Positions 43,330 through 51,693 of a DNA stretch of 64,000 nt are shown here, one piece after another. The DNA is taken from contig JANXBS010000007.1 of assembly GCA_025060615.1 (NCBI GenBank), positions 1 to 64,000 of the forward strand, read 5' to 3'. The stretch's first letter is position 1; every line of letters begins with the position of its first letter. The notes under the pieces were generated by a model, which saw only the letters and a list, made by a program, of their open reading frames with translations, was not told the origin of the DNA and made no database searches. The translations under genes and the position numbers were made by a program. The stretch comes from Anaerolineae bacterium (lineage in GTDB: Bacteria; Chloroflexota; Anaerolineae; DUEN01).

Positions 43330-44046
43330 TTTGTACTCCTCCTCGATTCGTGAAAACGCAGAAGGCCTGTTCGCTGAGCTGCTAGGCGGCTCAATCACCT
43401 CGCTTAATCACCTCCTCTCTGTCTAGCTGTCATGCTGATTAGAAGACCATCGTCTCCCTGCCATCACCGGACTTTGGCCTAGCGGACATGGATTCAGCTG
43501 GCTAAAGCATCTATCGCTTTTGGTTGGGCTTCCAATCCGGCGATCTCAGCTTCCAGGCTTGCCCGTGTGGATTCAAGCAGGCTACACGTCCAGATTACAA
43601 AACAAAAGAGAGGAGAAAGGCGTTAGAGATGGACCGTGGGAACGTTATGGTATTTGTTTACATATCATATTTTCAACAGCGTGTCAAGCCGATTTTGGCG
43701 CATGTTCAAGCAGGTACGACTTGCTCACTACCCGCAGCAGGCTGCTAAGCGAGAAGCCTAAGCCAGTTGAAAGCAGCTATCCTAAGACGATAGTACTCTA
43801 TTATACAGGGGGATACGGCGCTACTCCCAAAGCTGGATGTCCATCCCTATCCCCCTAGCCCGGCCTCCGCATGCAAGACTGGATTTTCTCTGGAGAGCAT
43901 TCCCCTCCCTTCAACCTGTTTTCGATTTGGACCTTGAGAAGTGACTATCGAAATGGCTGCTAGACGATCCCTATGGCTCTCACCAGCGATAGCTACATTG
44001 AAGCTGGGATCGGACTTGCCATGAATCACTTCTCAGTTTGGGACAG
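43330..44046. other. Gene-free stretch between two operons
   Basis: This 717-nt region separates the importer operon from the ferredoxin gene and is more AT-rich than its surroundings. I see no supported gene; a 112-codon plus-strand frame at 43520-43858 has no family resemblance. On the minus strand TTGACA at 43687-43682, with TATGTA 17 nt downstream, is a possible but weak promoter for the importer, with a TGTAAAC half-site, as bound by LacI-type regulators, overlapping the -10. The part near 43860-44046 downstream of the ferredoxin gene shows no terminator. Confidence 0.3.
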
Positions 44047-44337
44047 CTATGGAAGATCTGAGCTTTCGGAGGGCGAACACAACATCTTCTCTTGCAGATC
44101 GAGCGAAAAAACAGGCGATCCCATCGCATGCAGGGGGCTTCGCTCTGGGCCAACATAGATAGCATCCGTTGGACAATAGATCTCGCACAGAAAACAACTC
44201 TGGCACTCTTCCCGATAAACGATCACCGCTTTCGACCTGCCAGCCCCATCGGGCTTCATGCGCAAAATATCCAGCGGGCATACCTTCACGCATAGCTTAC
44301 AGCCTATACATCGTTGTGGATCAATATTGTCGATCAT
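44047..44337 (-). CDS. Two-cluster [4Fe-4S] ferredoxin (AprB-like)
   Basis: A 96-residue ferredoxin with two complete cluster motifs: C10-x2-C13-x2-C16-x3-C20-P (CIGCKLCVKVCP) and C45-x2-C48-x2-C51-x3-C55-P (CQSCFLCEIYCP). The 24-residue spacing and the short tail resemble the ferredoxin domain of adenylylsulfate reductase beta subunits more than simple clostridial ferredoxins. Its ATG overlaps the stop of the flavoprotein gene (ATGA), so the two are made together and probably form a complex in which the ferredoxin passes electrons to or from FAD. It is the last gene of the operon. Confidence 0.88.
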   Translation of the reverse strand: MIDNIDPQRCIGCKLCVKVCPLDILRMKPDGAGRSKAVIVYREECQSCFLCEIYCPTDAIYVGPERSPLHAMGSPVFSLDLQEKMLCSPSESSDLP

Positions 44338-46082
44338 CCTTCGTTCTCCTGAGGAGACCAGATCTGGAAAGTCTGTGGATCGCTCAGCGATAGGGATGTG
44401 ATCCTAAAGGAAGGCGAAGTCGCACGCTCCTCCGGCCGCGTGATCAACCAGATGTCCTCATACCGCGGATCCGGCCGAGGATGATCCAGGCGGCGATGCC
44501 AGCCCCGCGTTTCCGGACGTGCCTTGGCGCTCTGGAACATAGCCTGGGCGATCCGAATGGCGCTCTGCAACTCATGCCAGCGTACCAGATCATGCCAGCT
44601 TCCAACCCGGATGGTGTGCAAATGTTCCCAGAGAGCCGCTACGCCCGCCTCGGCCTCCGCCAGCCCCGAGGAGGTTCGGAAGAAGTTATACGCCGGATCT
44701 GCGACGAAGCGCTGCAGGGATTTCAACACATCATCCAGAGAGGTCCGACTTCGCTCAGGGTCGCCTAGGTCCAGAGGGGCCAACATGGCGCAAAGCAGCG
44801 GCGCAAATGTCTCCTCCTCCCAAGAGCTATCGCCAGGTTCGGCCTGCTCGACGGCTTGGATGGCGGCTCGCCCGGCCCAGTGTCCGCTTGCTAGTGCCCA
44901 TGCCAGGTTCATAAAGGTGATCCCGCTGCCGGCGCCGACCAGCGGCAGGCGTGTCGCCGTATCGCCCGCTGCAAAAAGGCCAGGAACCCCGGTCGCCCCC
45001 GCTAGGTTTCGGATATAAATCCCTCCCCCTCCGGCAATCGATCCGACGAAACCCGGGATCCAGGGGATAGGCTCGTTGAACACATCTACGCCGGTGCGGC
45101 GCAATCCCCGAGCGACGACGGGGAACTGGTTCTCCCACTCCTGTCGCGCCCGGGCCGGGATCGCTCGAAGGTCCATGACGATGGGATCGTGCCCGGCCCG
45201 AAGCTCGCTTAGCATGGCTAGGGCGGTCAGATGAGGCGGAGCTGGGCATGGAAACCCGTGTCGCGCTAGGATGTCCTCGCCCCACCGGTTCCGCAGACGC
45301 CCTCCGAGTCCCATAAGCACATCCTGTCCATGGGTGTCGAAGAGCGCGCAGGTGGCTAGATAGCTTGTGCAGAATTCCATTCCCGCCAGCTCAGCCCCGG
45401 CTTCCAGCCCCAGAGTCAATCCCTCCCCCATCGCGGAATGCAATCCCATATGGGCCCCTCGCCACGCGCAGCCCCCGGCTGCCAGCACCACAGCCCGAGC
45501 CCGCAACGCCACTAGCATGCCCTGCTGACGGCGAATCCCGACCGCCCAGAAGCCACCCTTTTGCGCGGAACGGAGCTTTAGAATGACCGTTTGATCCAGG
45601 ATCCGGGCACCAGCCCGCAGGGCCTCCTGACGGAGAAACCGGGCGAACTCCACACTGGAAAGCCCAAGCCGAGGGACATGTTGGCGTCCGGCCGCGGGCA
45701 TCCATCGTCGATGCAACGATCCATCCTCGGAGCGCTCGACCGGAGCCCCTTTCGCTGCCAGCCGCTCAATTAGGTATGCGCACATCTCTATCGTTCGGCG
45801 AACCGCTTCGGGATGCGAAAGCCCCTCGGAGAGCTGGGCATGCTCCGCCCAGAAGGCCCCCCAATCATCCTCGGGCCGCAGGTAGATTACAACGCCCCCA
45901 GCAAAGGGGCTGACTCCATCGGCTCCGGCAAACCCCTTGGCCACCAGAAGGGTTCGAGCATGCGGCGCTGCGGCCCGGGCGGCCATCAGACCGGCAATCC
46001 CGCCGCCAATCACTAAGACATCCCATTCCCCCCAGTATATGGAGTAATCCTGCCAGCGCTCGAGCTGGAATCCCCGCTTCAT
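44334..46082 (-). CDS. FAD-dependent oxidoreductase, fumarate reductase/AprA-like
   Basis: A 582-residue flavoprotein of the succinate dehydrogenase/fumarate reductase/adenylylsulfate reductase alpha family. The dinucleotide-binding motif is VLVIGGGIAGLMAARAAAP (23-41); later FAD motifs are VVLAAGG (~205) and GLFAAGDTATRLPLVGAGSG (~390-410). The C-terminal helical domain is present. The capping domain has HGFPCPAPPHLTALAMLSEL. It lacks a signal peptide, so it acts in the cytoplasm with the adjacent ferredoxin. The gene overlaps its neighbours on both sides (ATGA each), within an operon encoding a sulfonate/nitrate-type importer. The substrate is unknown; an imported organosulfur compound or oxyanion is a reasonable hypothesis. 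Confidence 0.85.
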   Translation of the reverse strand: MKRGFQLERWQDYSIYWGEWDVLVIGGGIAGLMAARAAAPHARTLLVAKGFAGADGVSPFAGGVVIYLRPEDDWGAFWAEHAQLSEGLSHPEAVRRTIEMCAYLIERLAAKGAPVERSEDGSLHRRWMPAAGRQHVPRLGLSSVEFARFLRQEALRAGARILDQTVILKLRSAQKGGFWAVGIRRQQGMLVALRARAVVLAAGGCAWRGAHMGLHSAMGEGLTLGLEAGAELAGMEFCTSYLATCALFDTHGQDVLMGLGGRLRNRWGEDILARHGFPCPAPPHLTALAMLSELRAGHDPIVMDLRAIPARARQEWENQFPVVARGLRRTGVDVFNEPIPWIPGFVGSIAGGGGIYIRNLAGATGVPGLFAAGDTATRLPLVGAGSGITFMNLAWALASGHWAGRAAIQAVEQAEPGDSSWEEETFAPLLCAMLAPLDLGDPERSRTSLDDVLKSLQRFVADPAYNFFRTSSGLAEAEAGVAALWEHLHTIRVGSWHDLVRWHELQSAIRIAQAMFQSAKARPETRGWHRRLDHPRPDPRYEDIWLITRPEERATSPSFRITSLSLSDPQTFQIWSPQENEG

Positions 46083-46885
46083 CGCCTCGCTCCTGGAAGG
46101 GCCTTGGTGATCTGTCGAACTCCTGCATCCAGGCCCAGCCCGATCATGCCAATGGCCAGGATCGTTGCCATCAGCTCAGGATAGGCCAGCCGATCCCGGG
46201 TGTTCAACAGGAAGTAACCAAGCCCGCTGCTGACCCCCAGCATCTCGGCCGGGACCAGCACCACCCACGCCAGGCCCACGGCCAAGCGGATACCTCCAAC
46301 GATCTGCGGGAGAATCGCGGGAAGGATCACATGGGCCAGAAGATGGAGGCCTCGCGCCCCGACGCTCCGAGCCATCAGCAGCCACCCTGGCTCCAACTGC
46401 CGGATCCCGGCTGCGGTACCGAAGAGGATCGGCCAAATCGTGGCAACGACGATCAGAGAGATCACCGCCAGATCTCCGACTCCTAGGAGAATAATCGCCA
46501 GAGGCGCCCATGAAAGCGGGGACATGGTTCGCAGAATATGAATCGGGATCAGAAAGGCCTGTTCGACCGAGGGACGGAGCCCAAGGATCAGTCCGATGGA
46601 CGTGCCCATCCCGATGGCCAGAGATAGACCGATCAGGACCCGCTTGAGGCTCAGGAGCCCATGGGCGATCAGCACTCCGCTGCTCATCAGATGCCAGAGG
46701 GCGGGCAGGGTTTCAAAGGGCGAGAAGCTGGTCAGAAGGGCATGCGAACCAGGCCAGGATGGATGGGTGACACCCCACCACAATCCACCCATGAAAGCCA
46801 CCCCCAACACGGGACGCAACATCTTCCGCTTTCGGCTCACCGGTTGGGCTCGAACCGCGCCGGTGGAGATCCGGGCTTCAAGCAT
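46079..46885 (-). CDS. Nitrate/sulfonate/taurine-type ABC importer permease (SsuC/TauC-like)
   Basis: A 268-residue permease with six helices and the SsuC/TauC-type EAA loop region (ARSVGARGLHLLAHVILPAI), preceded by FETLPALWHLMSSGVL and SLAIGMGTSIGLILGL. ATG 46885 follows AGGAGGAG and overlaps the end of the binding-protein gene by 8 nt (ATGCTTGA). A longer frame to 46993 lies entirely within the binding-protein gene and is rejected. Together with the ATPase and binding protein it completes an importer for small anions such as sulfonates, nitrate, or thiamine precursors. Strong overlap with the flavoprotein gene links uptake to redox chemistry. Confidence 0.88.
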   Translation of the reverse strand: MLEARISTGAVRAQPVSRKRKMLRPVLGVAFMGGLWWGVTHPSWPGSHALLTSFSPFETLPALWHLMSSGVLIAHGLLSLKRVLIGLSLAIGMGTSIGLILGLRPSVEQAFLIPIHILRTMSPLSWAPLAIILLGVGDLAVISLIVVATIWPILFGTAAGIRQLEPGWLLMARSVGARGLHLLAHVILPAILPQIVGGIRLAVGLAWVVLVPAEMLGVSSGLGYFLLNTRDRLAYPELMATILAIGMIGLGLDAGVRQITKALPGARR

Positions 46886-48068
46886 CGATCTCCTCCTGAC
46901 GTTCCCAGGATGCGGGTTGATCGAAAGCTGATGGCCCTCCAACCTGCTCCAACGCCTGGCGAACGAAGCGCTCTTCCACCAGATCCTGGGCAACCCATTC
47001 CGGATCTAGGCCTTTCAGAAACTCCACGTCTCCCTCCACAGCAGTTTGCTGAAGCGCCCGGACCAGCGCTGCGGTATATGATGGATACGGATAAGGCTGG
47101 AAGTCGATCCAGCGAGGCTGCCATTCGATGTGCCGGATAGCTCCCGTGGCGGCGTATGACTCCAAGGGAGCGTTAAAGACCTTATCAATTGCCTCGACGG
47201 GATGAGGCAGATAACGGGCGAGCACCTGCGGCGCTTCCTTTCGGTTCGCCCGCAGCCAGAGCTGAGCCTGCACGACAGCACGGATCACCGCCTGTGCCCA
47301 TTCCGGCCGCTCCTCCAGGTCCTCTTCCCGCATCGCGACCACGCAACAGGCATGATCGCGCCAGACATCGCCGGTGAACCGAAACACGCGTCCTGTGCCC
47401 CTGATCTCCGCCAGAGCATTAAAAGGATCCGCGACGATGTAACCAGCAATCTGTCCGGCGGCTAAGGCGGGCAACATGTCCGGCGGATTTATTACAAGCA
47501 ACCGCACCTGACGCTCACCGAGCGTGCCCATGCCGCCGAGAACAGGCTCAAGGCTCGCTTTCCGAAAAAGCATCTGCAATACCACGTTGTGAATGGAATA
47601 CCAGAACGGGATAGCCACCGCTTGGCCAGCCATCTCCTCAAGGCTTTGAAGGTCATGCTTCACAGTGAACGCTGAGCCGTTGACATGATTCCAGGCCACC
47701 ACTTTGACCGGGAAGCGGCGGAAATATCTCATCCAGATGGCGGCAGGCATCAAAATATGGATCGCATCGACCTGTCCGGCTTGGAAGGCCTCTGCGATCT
47801 GAGACCAGCCCCGGAACAGGATGGGCGGTTCGGGCTGAAGGCCTTCCAACTTGTAATATCCCAGGGCATCGGCGATCAGCAGGGCCGAGGCATCAGTGAT
47901 CGGGAGATAGCCGATCCGCAGCCGTTCATCTTTGGGCCGTGGAGAGGGGCGCGGAGCCTTCTCCGTCACGGGTGGAGGGAAAGAGAAAGATTGACCGCAC
48001 CCTAGGAGGCTCAGGCCAAGGAACGCCGCTCCACCTCGCAAAAAGTTTCGACGCGTCAGATGGTTCAT
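46878..48068 (-). CDS. SsuA/TauA/NMT1-like ABC importer binding lipoprotein (Tat signal)
   Basis: A 396-residue substrate-binding protein. The N-terminus has a twin-arginine motif (TRRNFLRGGAAF) and lipobox LLGC (Cys 24), so it is exported folded and lipid-anchored. The mature domain matches SsuA/TauA/NMT1: RIGYLPITDASALLIADALG, then AFQAGQVDAIHILMPAAIW and GQAVAIPFWYSIHNVVLQML. Tat export of such a protein suggests a bound cofactor or quick folding. It lies 27 nt after the ATPase gene and overlaps the permease gene. The ligand is unknown, but this class binds alkanesulfonates, taurine, nitrate or pyrimidine precursors. Confidence 0.9.
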   Translation of the reverse strand: MNHLTRRNFLRGGAAFLGLSLLGCGQSFSFPPPVTEKAPRPSPRPKDERLRIGYLPITDASALLIADALGYYKLEGLQPEPPILFRGWSQIAEAFQAGQVDAIHILMPAAIWMRYFRRFPVKVVAWNHVNGSAFTVKHDLQSLEEMAGQAVAIPFWYSIHNVVLQMLFRKASLEPVLGGMGTLGERQVRLLVINPPDMLPALAAGQIAGYIVADPFNALAEIRGTGRVFRFTGDVWRDHACCVVAMREEDLEERPEWAQAVIRAVVQAQLWLRANRKEAPQVLARYLPHPVEAIDKVFNAPLESYAATGAIRHIEWQPRWIDFQPYPYPSYTAALVRALQQTAVEGDVEFLKGLDPEWVAQDLVEERFVRQALEQVGGPSAFDQPASWERQEEIDA

Positions 48069-48095
48069 GTTGCTCTTCTCCTCCTCTTAGGCTAT

Positions 48096-48860
48096 TTATC
48101 CTAGCAGCTTATGGTTTGTTGTTTGAAGCCGAGCCCGCCGCAGGGCATCTACAATGAACTCCTGTAGCTGAGGCCGCGCATCAGCATATGTTCGAAGATC
48201 TAGCTTCCAGACGAAGGTGCCCGTCTGGGGGGAAAGAAGCAGGATGTGATCCCCTACTTCCATGGCTTCGTCCACATCATGGGTGACCCAGAGGATGCCG
48301 ATCCCATCGGATCGGGCCAGCTGGCGAATCTCCACCCTCAGTTCCCGTCGTGTCGGCGCGTCAAGGGCGCTCAGGGGCTCGTCCAGGAGAAGGAAGGCGG
48401 ATTGCCGCACCAGAGCCCGAGCCAGCGCCACCCGCTGGGCCTGTCCCCCCGACAGCCCGGCCACCGAACGGTCCGCTTGGTCGACCAGCCCGACTCGTTC
48501 CAGGGCTCTCTCCACCCGCTCCCAGGCCGTTGACCCGTTCAGCCCTTTCAGAAAGCGTAGGCCAAAGAAGACGTTCTCCCGAACCGTGAGCCAGGGCAAC
48601 AGCAACGGGGTCTGGAACATGACGGCCAACTTCGGGCTCCCTGCTTGCACGGGCACTCCATCCAGCGTAACCTGTCCAGCATCTGGTCGGTCCAGGCCAG
48701 CCAGCAAGCGCAAGAGGGTGCTTTTGCCCGCACCGCTTGGGCCTATCACACAAACTACCTCCCCGTCCCGGACCTCCAGGTGGAGATCCCTAAGCACAGG
48801 AACTGGACGGCGCTGTTGCATGAAGCTCTTACAGAGCCCTTCCGCTCGCAACACGCTCAT
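48096..48860 (-). CDS. Nitrate/sulfonate/taurine-type ABC importer ATPase (SsuB/TauB-like)
   Basis: A 254-residue ABC ATPase. Walker A is VIGPSGAGKSTLLRLLAGLD (~38-57), the Q-loop is MFQTPLLLPWLTVREN, the signature is LSGGQAQR (~140) and Walker B reads AFLLLDEPLSALD, then GILWVTHDVDEAMEVGDH. No TOBE domain, as usual for the SsuB/TauB group. It begins 175 nt after the DUF4242 gene and opens the overlapping ABC-flavoprotein-ferredoxin cluster. Codons here favour CCC/GGG more than flanking genes do, which may mark a transferred block. Confidence 0.9.
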   Translation of the reverse strand: MSVLRAEGLCKSFMQQRRPVPVLRDLHLEVRDGEVVCVIGPSGAGKSTLLRLLAGLDRPDAGQVTLDGVPVQAGSPKLAVMFQTPLLLPWLTVRENVFFGLRFLKGLNGSTAWERVERALERVGLVDQADRSVAGLSGGQAQRVALARALVRQSAFLLLDEPLSALDAPTRRELRVEIRQLARSDGIGILWVTHDVDEAMEVGDHILLLSPQTGTFVWKLDLRTYADARPQLQEFIVDALRRARLQTTNHKLLG

Positions 48861-49035
48861 CGACTCATGCTCCTCCTCAGGCTGATCGAAGTTTTGTCTC
48901 AGGGGGGGCAGGGCAGAAAGCCTTCGGTCCTTCGCGCCGCACCCCAGGTTTCTCTCCCCAGGTATCTCAGAAATGTGGGACTAGTGGCCAGGGGCCTATG
49001 ACTTTCACCCCGATCCCCGTTGCATCAGCGAAACG

Positions 49036-49569
49036 CTAAGCATCGAGGCTCTCGACCCGGGTCACTGCGTCTACCGGGGCCTCCACCACCTGTCGAGCCC
49101 TCAGGACATCCTCCACGGTCTCTGCGTCGTAAAAGCACAGGCACTTGCTCATATCCTCACAGACATACGTGCGCAGGAACCGGACCTCCGGGACCATTGC
49201 ATATCGGGGACTATTTGCCATCTTGCGCTGGAGATAGGCCTCCATGCTCAGACCCGGAGGGAAATTCCACTCCACCACGTAATCTACCGTTGTGCGGGTA
49301 GCGCGGGCCTCCTCCAGCCCCTGGCCGACCAGGCGAACAGACTTGATCAGGGTGGTCGCAAGGTCAGCCTCCTGGGCGGCCTGGCGAACGCTCTCCTCCG
49401 CAGGAGCCTCCAGGATGGCGAAGAGCCGGGAGTTGTCTCCGGCCACCTGCGCCTCAACCAGTGCCGCGTTCCACCTCCGGGCCGCCTGGGCCAGCCGATC
49501 CAGGGCGGCCCGAATCTCCGCCCGCTCCACACCGTTTGGCAAGGCGCTTTCCAGAAGAAAAATCAGCAT
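49036..49569 (-). CDS. DUF4242-like small protein heading the ABC-flavoprotein operon
   Basis: A 177-residue protein. The C-terminal ~45 residues (LRTYVCEDMSKCLCFYDA ... VVEAPVDAVTRVESL) match the DUF4242/SCO4226-type nickel-binding fold, a small ferredoxin-like domain. The N-terminal half (MLIFLLESALPNGVERAEI) looks like a second, diverged copy. Three Cys (VCEDMSKCLC) sit close together and could bind metal. ATG 49569 follows AAGGAGG; the reading frame continues upstream to 49794 but that part coincides with a decayed rhodanese gene. It is 175 nt before the ATPase gene and probably co-transcribed. Function unknown; a metal or sulfur role is suggested by context. Confidence 0.72.
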   Translation of the reverse strand: MLIFLLESALPNGVERAEIRAALDRLAQAARRWNAALVEAQVAGDNSRLFAILEAPAEESVRQAAQEADLATTLIKSVRLVGQGLEEARATRTTVDYVVEWNFPPGLSMEAYLQRKMANSPRYAMVPEVRFLRTYVCEDMSKCLCFYDAETVEDVLRARQVVEAPVDAVTRVESLDA

Positions 49570-49624
49570 CGTTACACCTCCTTGAGTTAATTTAATAGAC
49601 GTATTCTCCTGCTTTGAGCAGGCA

Positions 49625-49895
49625 TTATCATCGTTGAGGGCTTGTGATCGTAGCCACAGAGCTCGTAAATCCAGAAGGCGAGCACAGTGCATCAGTTCCG
49701 GAAGTCGCATAGAGCACCAAGATAACTTCTTTCGAGACCTCAGCCCAGCTGTGAAGGCCTCGAAGGGTGCTTTACCCAGGACGTCACGCTGCACCGGGTT
49801 GTTCAGATTTTTACGCCATTCGAAGAGGACTGCGCCGGGTAGGTGGCCCAGATGACAGGTGCTGCTCGGATCATTATGAATCTGCCATCGTTATA
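49625..49895 (-). pseudogene. Decayed rhodanese (thiosulfate sulfurtransferase) remnant
   Basis: Minus-strand translation of this stretch gives, in one frame, CHLGHLPGAVLFEWRKNLNN, continued by PVQRDVLGKAPFEAF. After a frameshift the next block reads GALCDFRN, a stop, then CTVLAFWIYELCGYDH. These are the conserved GHIPGAV-x-(F/W)-W-x3-L and YGD-x-RN-W-x4-AFW-x5-YGYD blocks of thiosulfate sulfurtransferases. The active-site Cys segment is missing. At least one frameshift and one stop break it, and no start is evident. It lies just upstream of the DUF4242 gene and the sulfonate-type ABC/flavoprotein operon, so a sulfur enzyme once stood at the head of this unit. Confidence 0.65.
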
Positions 49896-50234
49896 TCTCC
49901 ATCCCCTGGACTGGAGTAAAGGGAAAGGCCAATGAAATTCCAGCCAGACGGAGGATCAGCGAGAGCAGACTACCGGAAGCATGACGCAAGCGTAGATTTC
50001 CAAACTAGAGGAGAAGCGGAGGCAGAAGGAGGTCAGTTCCACTTAGCGGGGCGCGCGTCCTAAGCGGGCGGCCGCCTTCTGCCCCCGCTCAGGACAGATA
50101 CAGGTGTTTACCGAGCACATCAAATCCACCCCCTGCGCGATCTGCCGTCGTGGAGCGCCCTTCGCGCCAGTGGGTGGGGCGAACCATACCACAGCCATGG
50201 TCCTTGGCAGCTCCGTAAGTTCACGATTGTATGA

Positions 50235-50264
50235 TATATATAGCACATTCCTGATTTTTGTCAA
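50235..50264 (-). promoter_or_regulatory. Strong minus-strand promoter 660 nt upstream of the DUF4242 gene
   Basis: TTGACA (minus strand, 50264-50259) with TATATA at a spacing of 16 or 18 nt (50242-50235, in a TA-repeat). No supported intact gene follows for about 660 nt; the transcript would cross a GC-rich stretch (50040-50200), then the rhodanese remnant, and reach the DUF4242-ABC-flavoprotein operon. It probably drove the rhodanese gene and now supplies a long leader. The gap 49896-50437 otherwise holds no gene I can support. Confidence 0.55.
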
Positions 50265-50437
50265 GAAGATCAGCAGATGGGGATGCCTTTACACCCGACG
50301 GCTCGCCGTCTCCGGAGAATTCTTCGCCTCTATAGCTATAACTGTATCTAGGCCGGCCGACGCCTTGCCCCTTCTGCGGTTTCTATCGTATATTTCTCAT
50401 GGGTCAATCACCCCGATCGCGTAGCAGGAGGAATAGC

Positions 50438-51301
50438 ATGGATGAACGCAAAAAGATAACCTTGCCTGATCTGTTCAGCAAAATGCAACAAGGCGTTCCT
50501 ATCACAATGATCACTTGCTATGACTATCCGATGGCGTATCTGGTAGAACAGGCGGGCATAGACATCGTGCTGGTAGGCGATAGCCTAGGGATGACGGTGC
50601 TCGGCTACGATTCGACGCTGCCTGTCACGATGGATGACATGATCCGTCACGCTCAAGCGGTACGTCGCGGCACACCCAACTCGTGGCTGATCGGCGATAT
50701 GCCTTTTATGAGCTATCAGCCATCCGATGAACTGGCCGTGATGAACGCCGGTCGCTTCATGGCTGAGGCCGCCTGCGATGGCGTTAAACTGGAGGGCGGG
50801 CGCGAGGTGCTTTCGCGCGTGCGTGCCATCGTCAACGCTGGCATTCCTGTGATGGGGCATTTGGGGCTCACGCCGCAGAGCGCTTCCGCCCTAGGAGGGT
50901 TTCGGCTTCAGGGGCGGACCGCTGCACAGGCCAAGAAGATCATCGACGATGCCCAGGCGCTAGAAGAGGCTGGCGCCATGGCGATTTTGCTGGAGTTAGT
51001 GCCTGATCAGGTGTGTCAGCTCATTGCTGAACGGGCGAGTATCCCCATCATCAGCCTGGGCTCCGGCCCCCACGCGCATGGTCAGTTGCTCATCTTTCAC
51101 GATATGTTCGGCCTCTATCCTAAGTTCACCCCGAAGATGGCAAAGCAGTATGGGGATGTCGGAAAGCTTATCCGTGATGGGCTGAAACAGTATGTCTACG
51201 AAGTCACAAACCGCATCTTTCCGGAGCCGGAACGCTACTTTCGCATGAAAGAGGATGCCTATCAGGAGCTACAGGAGATGTTGAGAGTGAAAGCATCCTG
51301 A
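50438..51301 (+). CDS. panB: 3-methyl-2-oxobutanoate hydroxymethyltransferase
   Basis: A 287-residue enzyme of pantothenate/CoA synthesis: it transfers a hydroxymethyl group from methylenetetrahydrofolate to 3-methyl-2-oxobutanoate, giving ketopantoate. Motifs: MITCYDYPMAYLVEQAGIDI, VGDSLGMTVLGYDSTLPVTM (Mg-binding Asp), MPFMSYQ, DGVKLEGG, IPVMGHLGLTPQSASALGG and IISLGSGPHAHGQLLIFHDM. Length and motif order match PanB. ATG 50438 follows AGGAGGAATAGC; an earlier in-frame ATG at 50399 is not preceded by a ribosome-binding site. It stands alone here, without panC or panD. Confidence 0.96.
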   Translation: MDERKKITLPDLFSKMQQGVPITMITCYDYPMAYLVEQAGIDIVLVGDSLGMTVLGYDSTLPVTMDDMIRHAQAVRRGTPNSWLIGDMPFMSYQPSDELAVMNAGRFMAEAACDGVKLEGGREVLSRVRAIVNAGIPVMGHLGLTPQSASALGGFRLQGRTAAQAKKIIDDAQALEEAGAMAILLELVPDQVCQLIAERASIPIISLGSGPHAHGQLLIFHDMFGLYPKFTPKMAKQYGDVGKLIRDGLKQYVYEVTNRIFPEPERYFRMKEDAYQELQEMLRVKAS

Positions 51302-51557
51302 GCCGCATATCCGGGTTGGGTGAAATTGGCTCAGATAACAAATGGCCACTGCCGGGTTGTTTGATCGGGCGAGCTGGATTAGCTTGCCCAGCAAGCCATA
51401 TCACAAGCCATATCAACATGATTAGGCAAACCGAGCACGTGAAATGCCCTCGTTTTCTCGTGAGGCTCCGCTTAATAACATGGCCTTTACCCGCGTCTGC
51501 CGGGTTTACACAAAAACAGCAACCTCACCGAGATCGTAGGAGAGAGCCTGCGCAGAT

Positions 51558-51653
51558 ATGGGACGGCTGGTGGAATTTCACACCACTGAGACGATCTTTA
51601 CCCGCCCGGCGCAAAAGCTCACCGAGGATTACATCACTGGCCGGGCGGGATGA
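51558..51653 (+). pseudogene. 3' fragment of a phosphate importer ATPase gene (pstB remnant)
   Basis: An isolated 31-codon frame starts [14 protein letters not shown] and ends [10 protein letters not shown] before TGA. This is the extreme C-terminus of PstB, where the usual text is G-x-LVE-x-G-x-T-x2-IF ... TEDY[IV]TGR-x-G. The preceding ~220 residues of an ABC ATPase are absent. It lies in the otherwise empty 392-nt gap between panB and the secreted HExxH protein gene, alongside a GGGCGAGCT/AGCTTGCCC hairpin near 51368-51390. No other pst genes occur in the window. Confidence 0.6.
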
Positions 51654-51693
51654 TCGGACCTCTACAGCCTGGGGTTGGAGCTGAATGGCTGCT

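Noticed and set aside
43520-43858. 112-codon plus-strand frame in the gap after the importer operon
   Set aside because: No family resemblance, no ribosome-binding site at the first ATG, and atypical composition.
49570-49794. 75-codon N-terminal extension of the DUF4242 protein
   Set aside because: A strong AAGGAGG precedes ATG 49569, and the extension coincides with the decayed rhodanese gene.
50043-50264. 73-codon minus-strand frame downstream of the strong promoter
   Set aside because: Its first codons overlap the promoter boxes; a shorter 51-residue version is possible but has no good ribosome-binding site.
51340-51370. GGCCACTG segment recalling a cobalamin riboswitch box
   Set aside because: The surrounding conserved elements and pairing of a B12 riboswitch are absent, and no start codon of a B12 gene follows.
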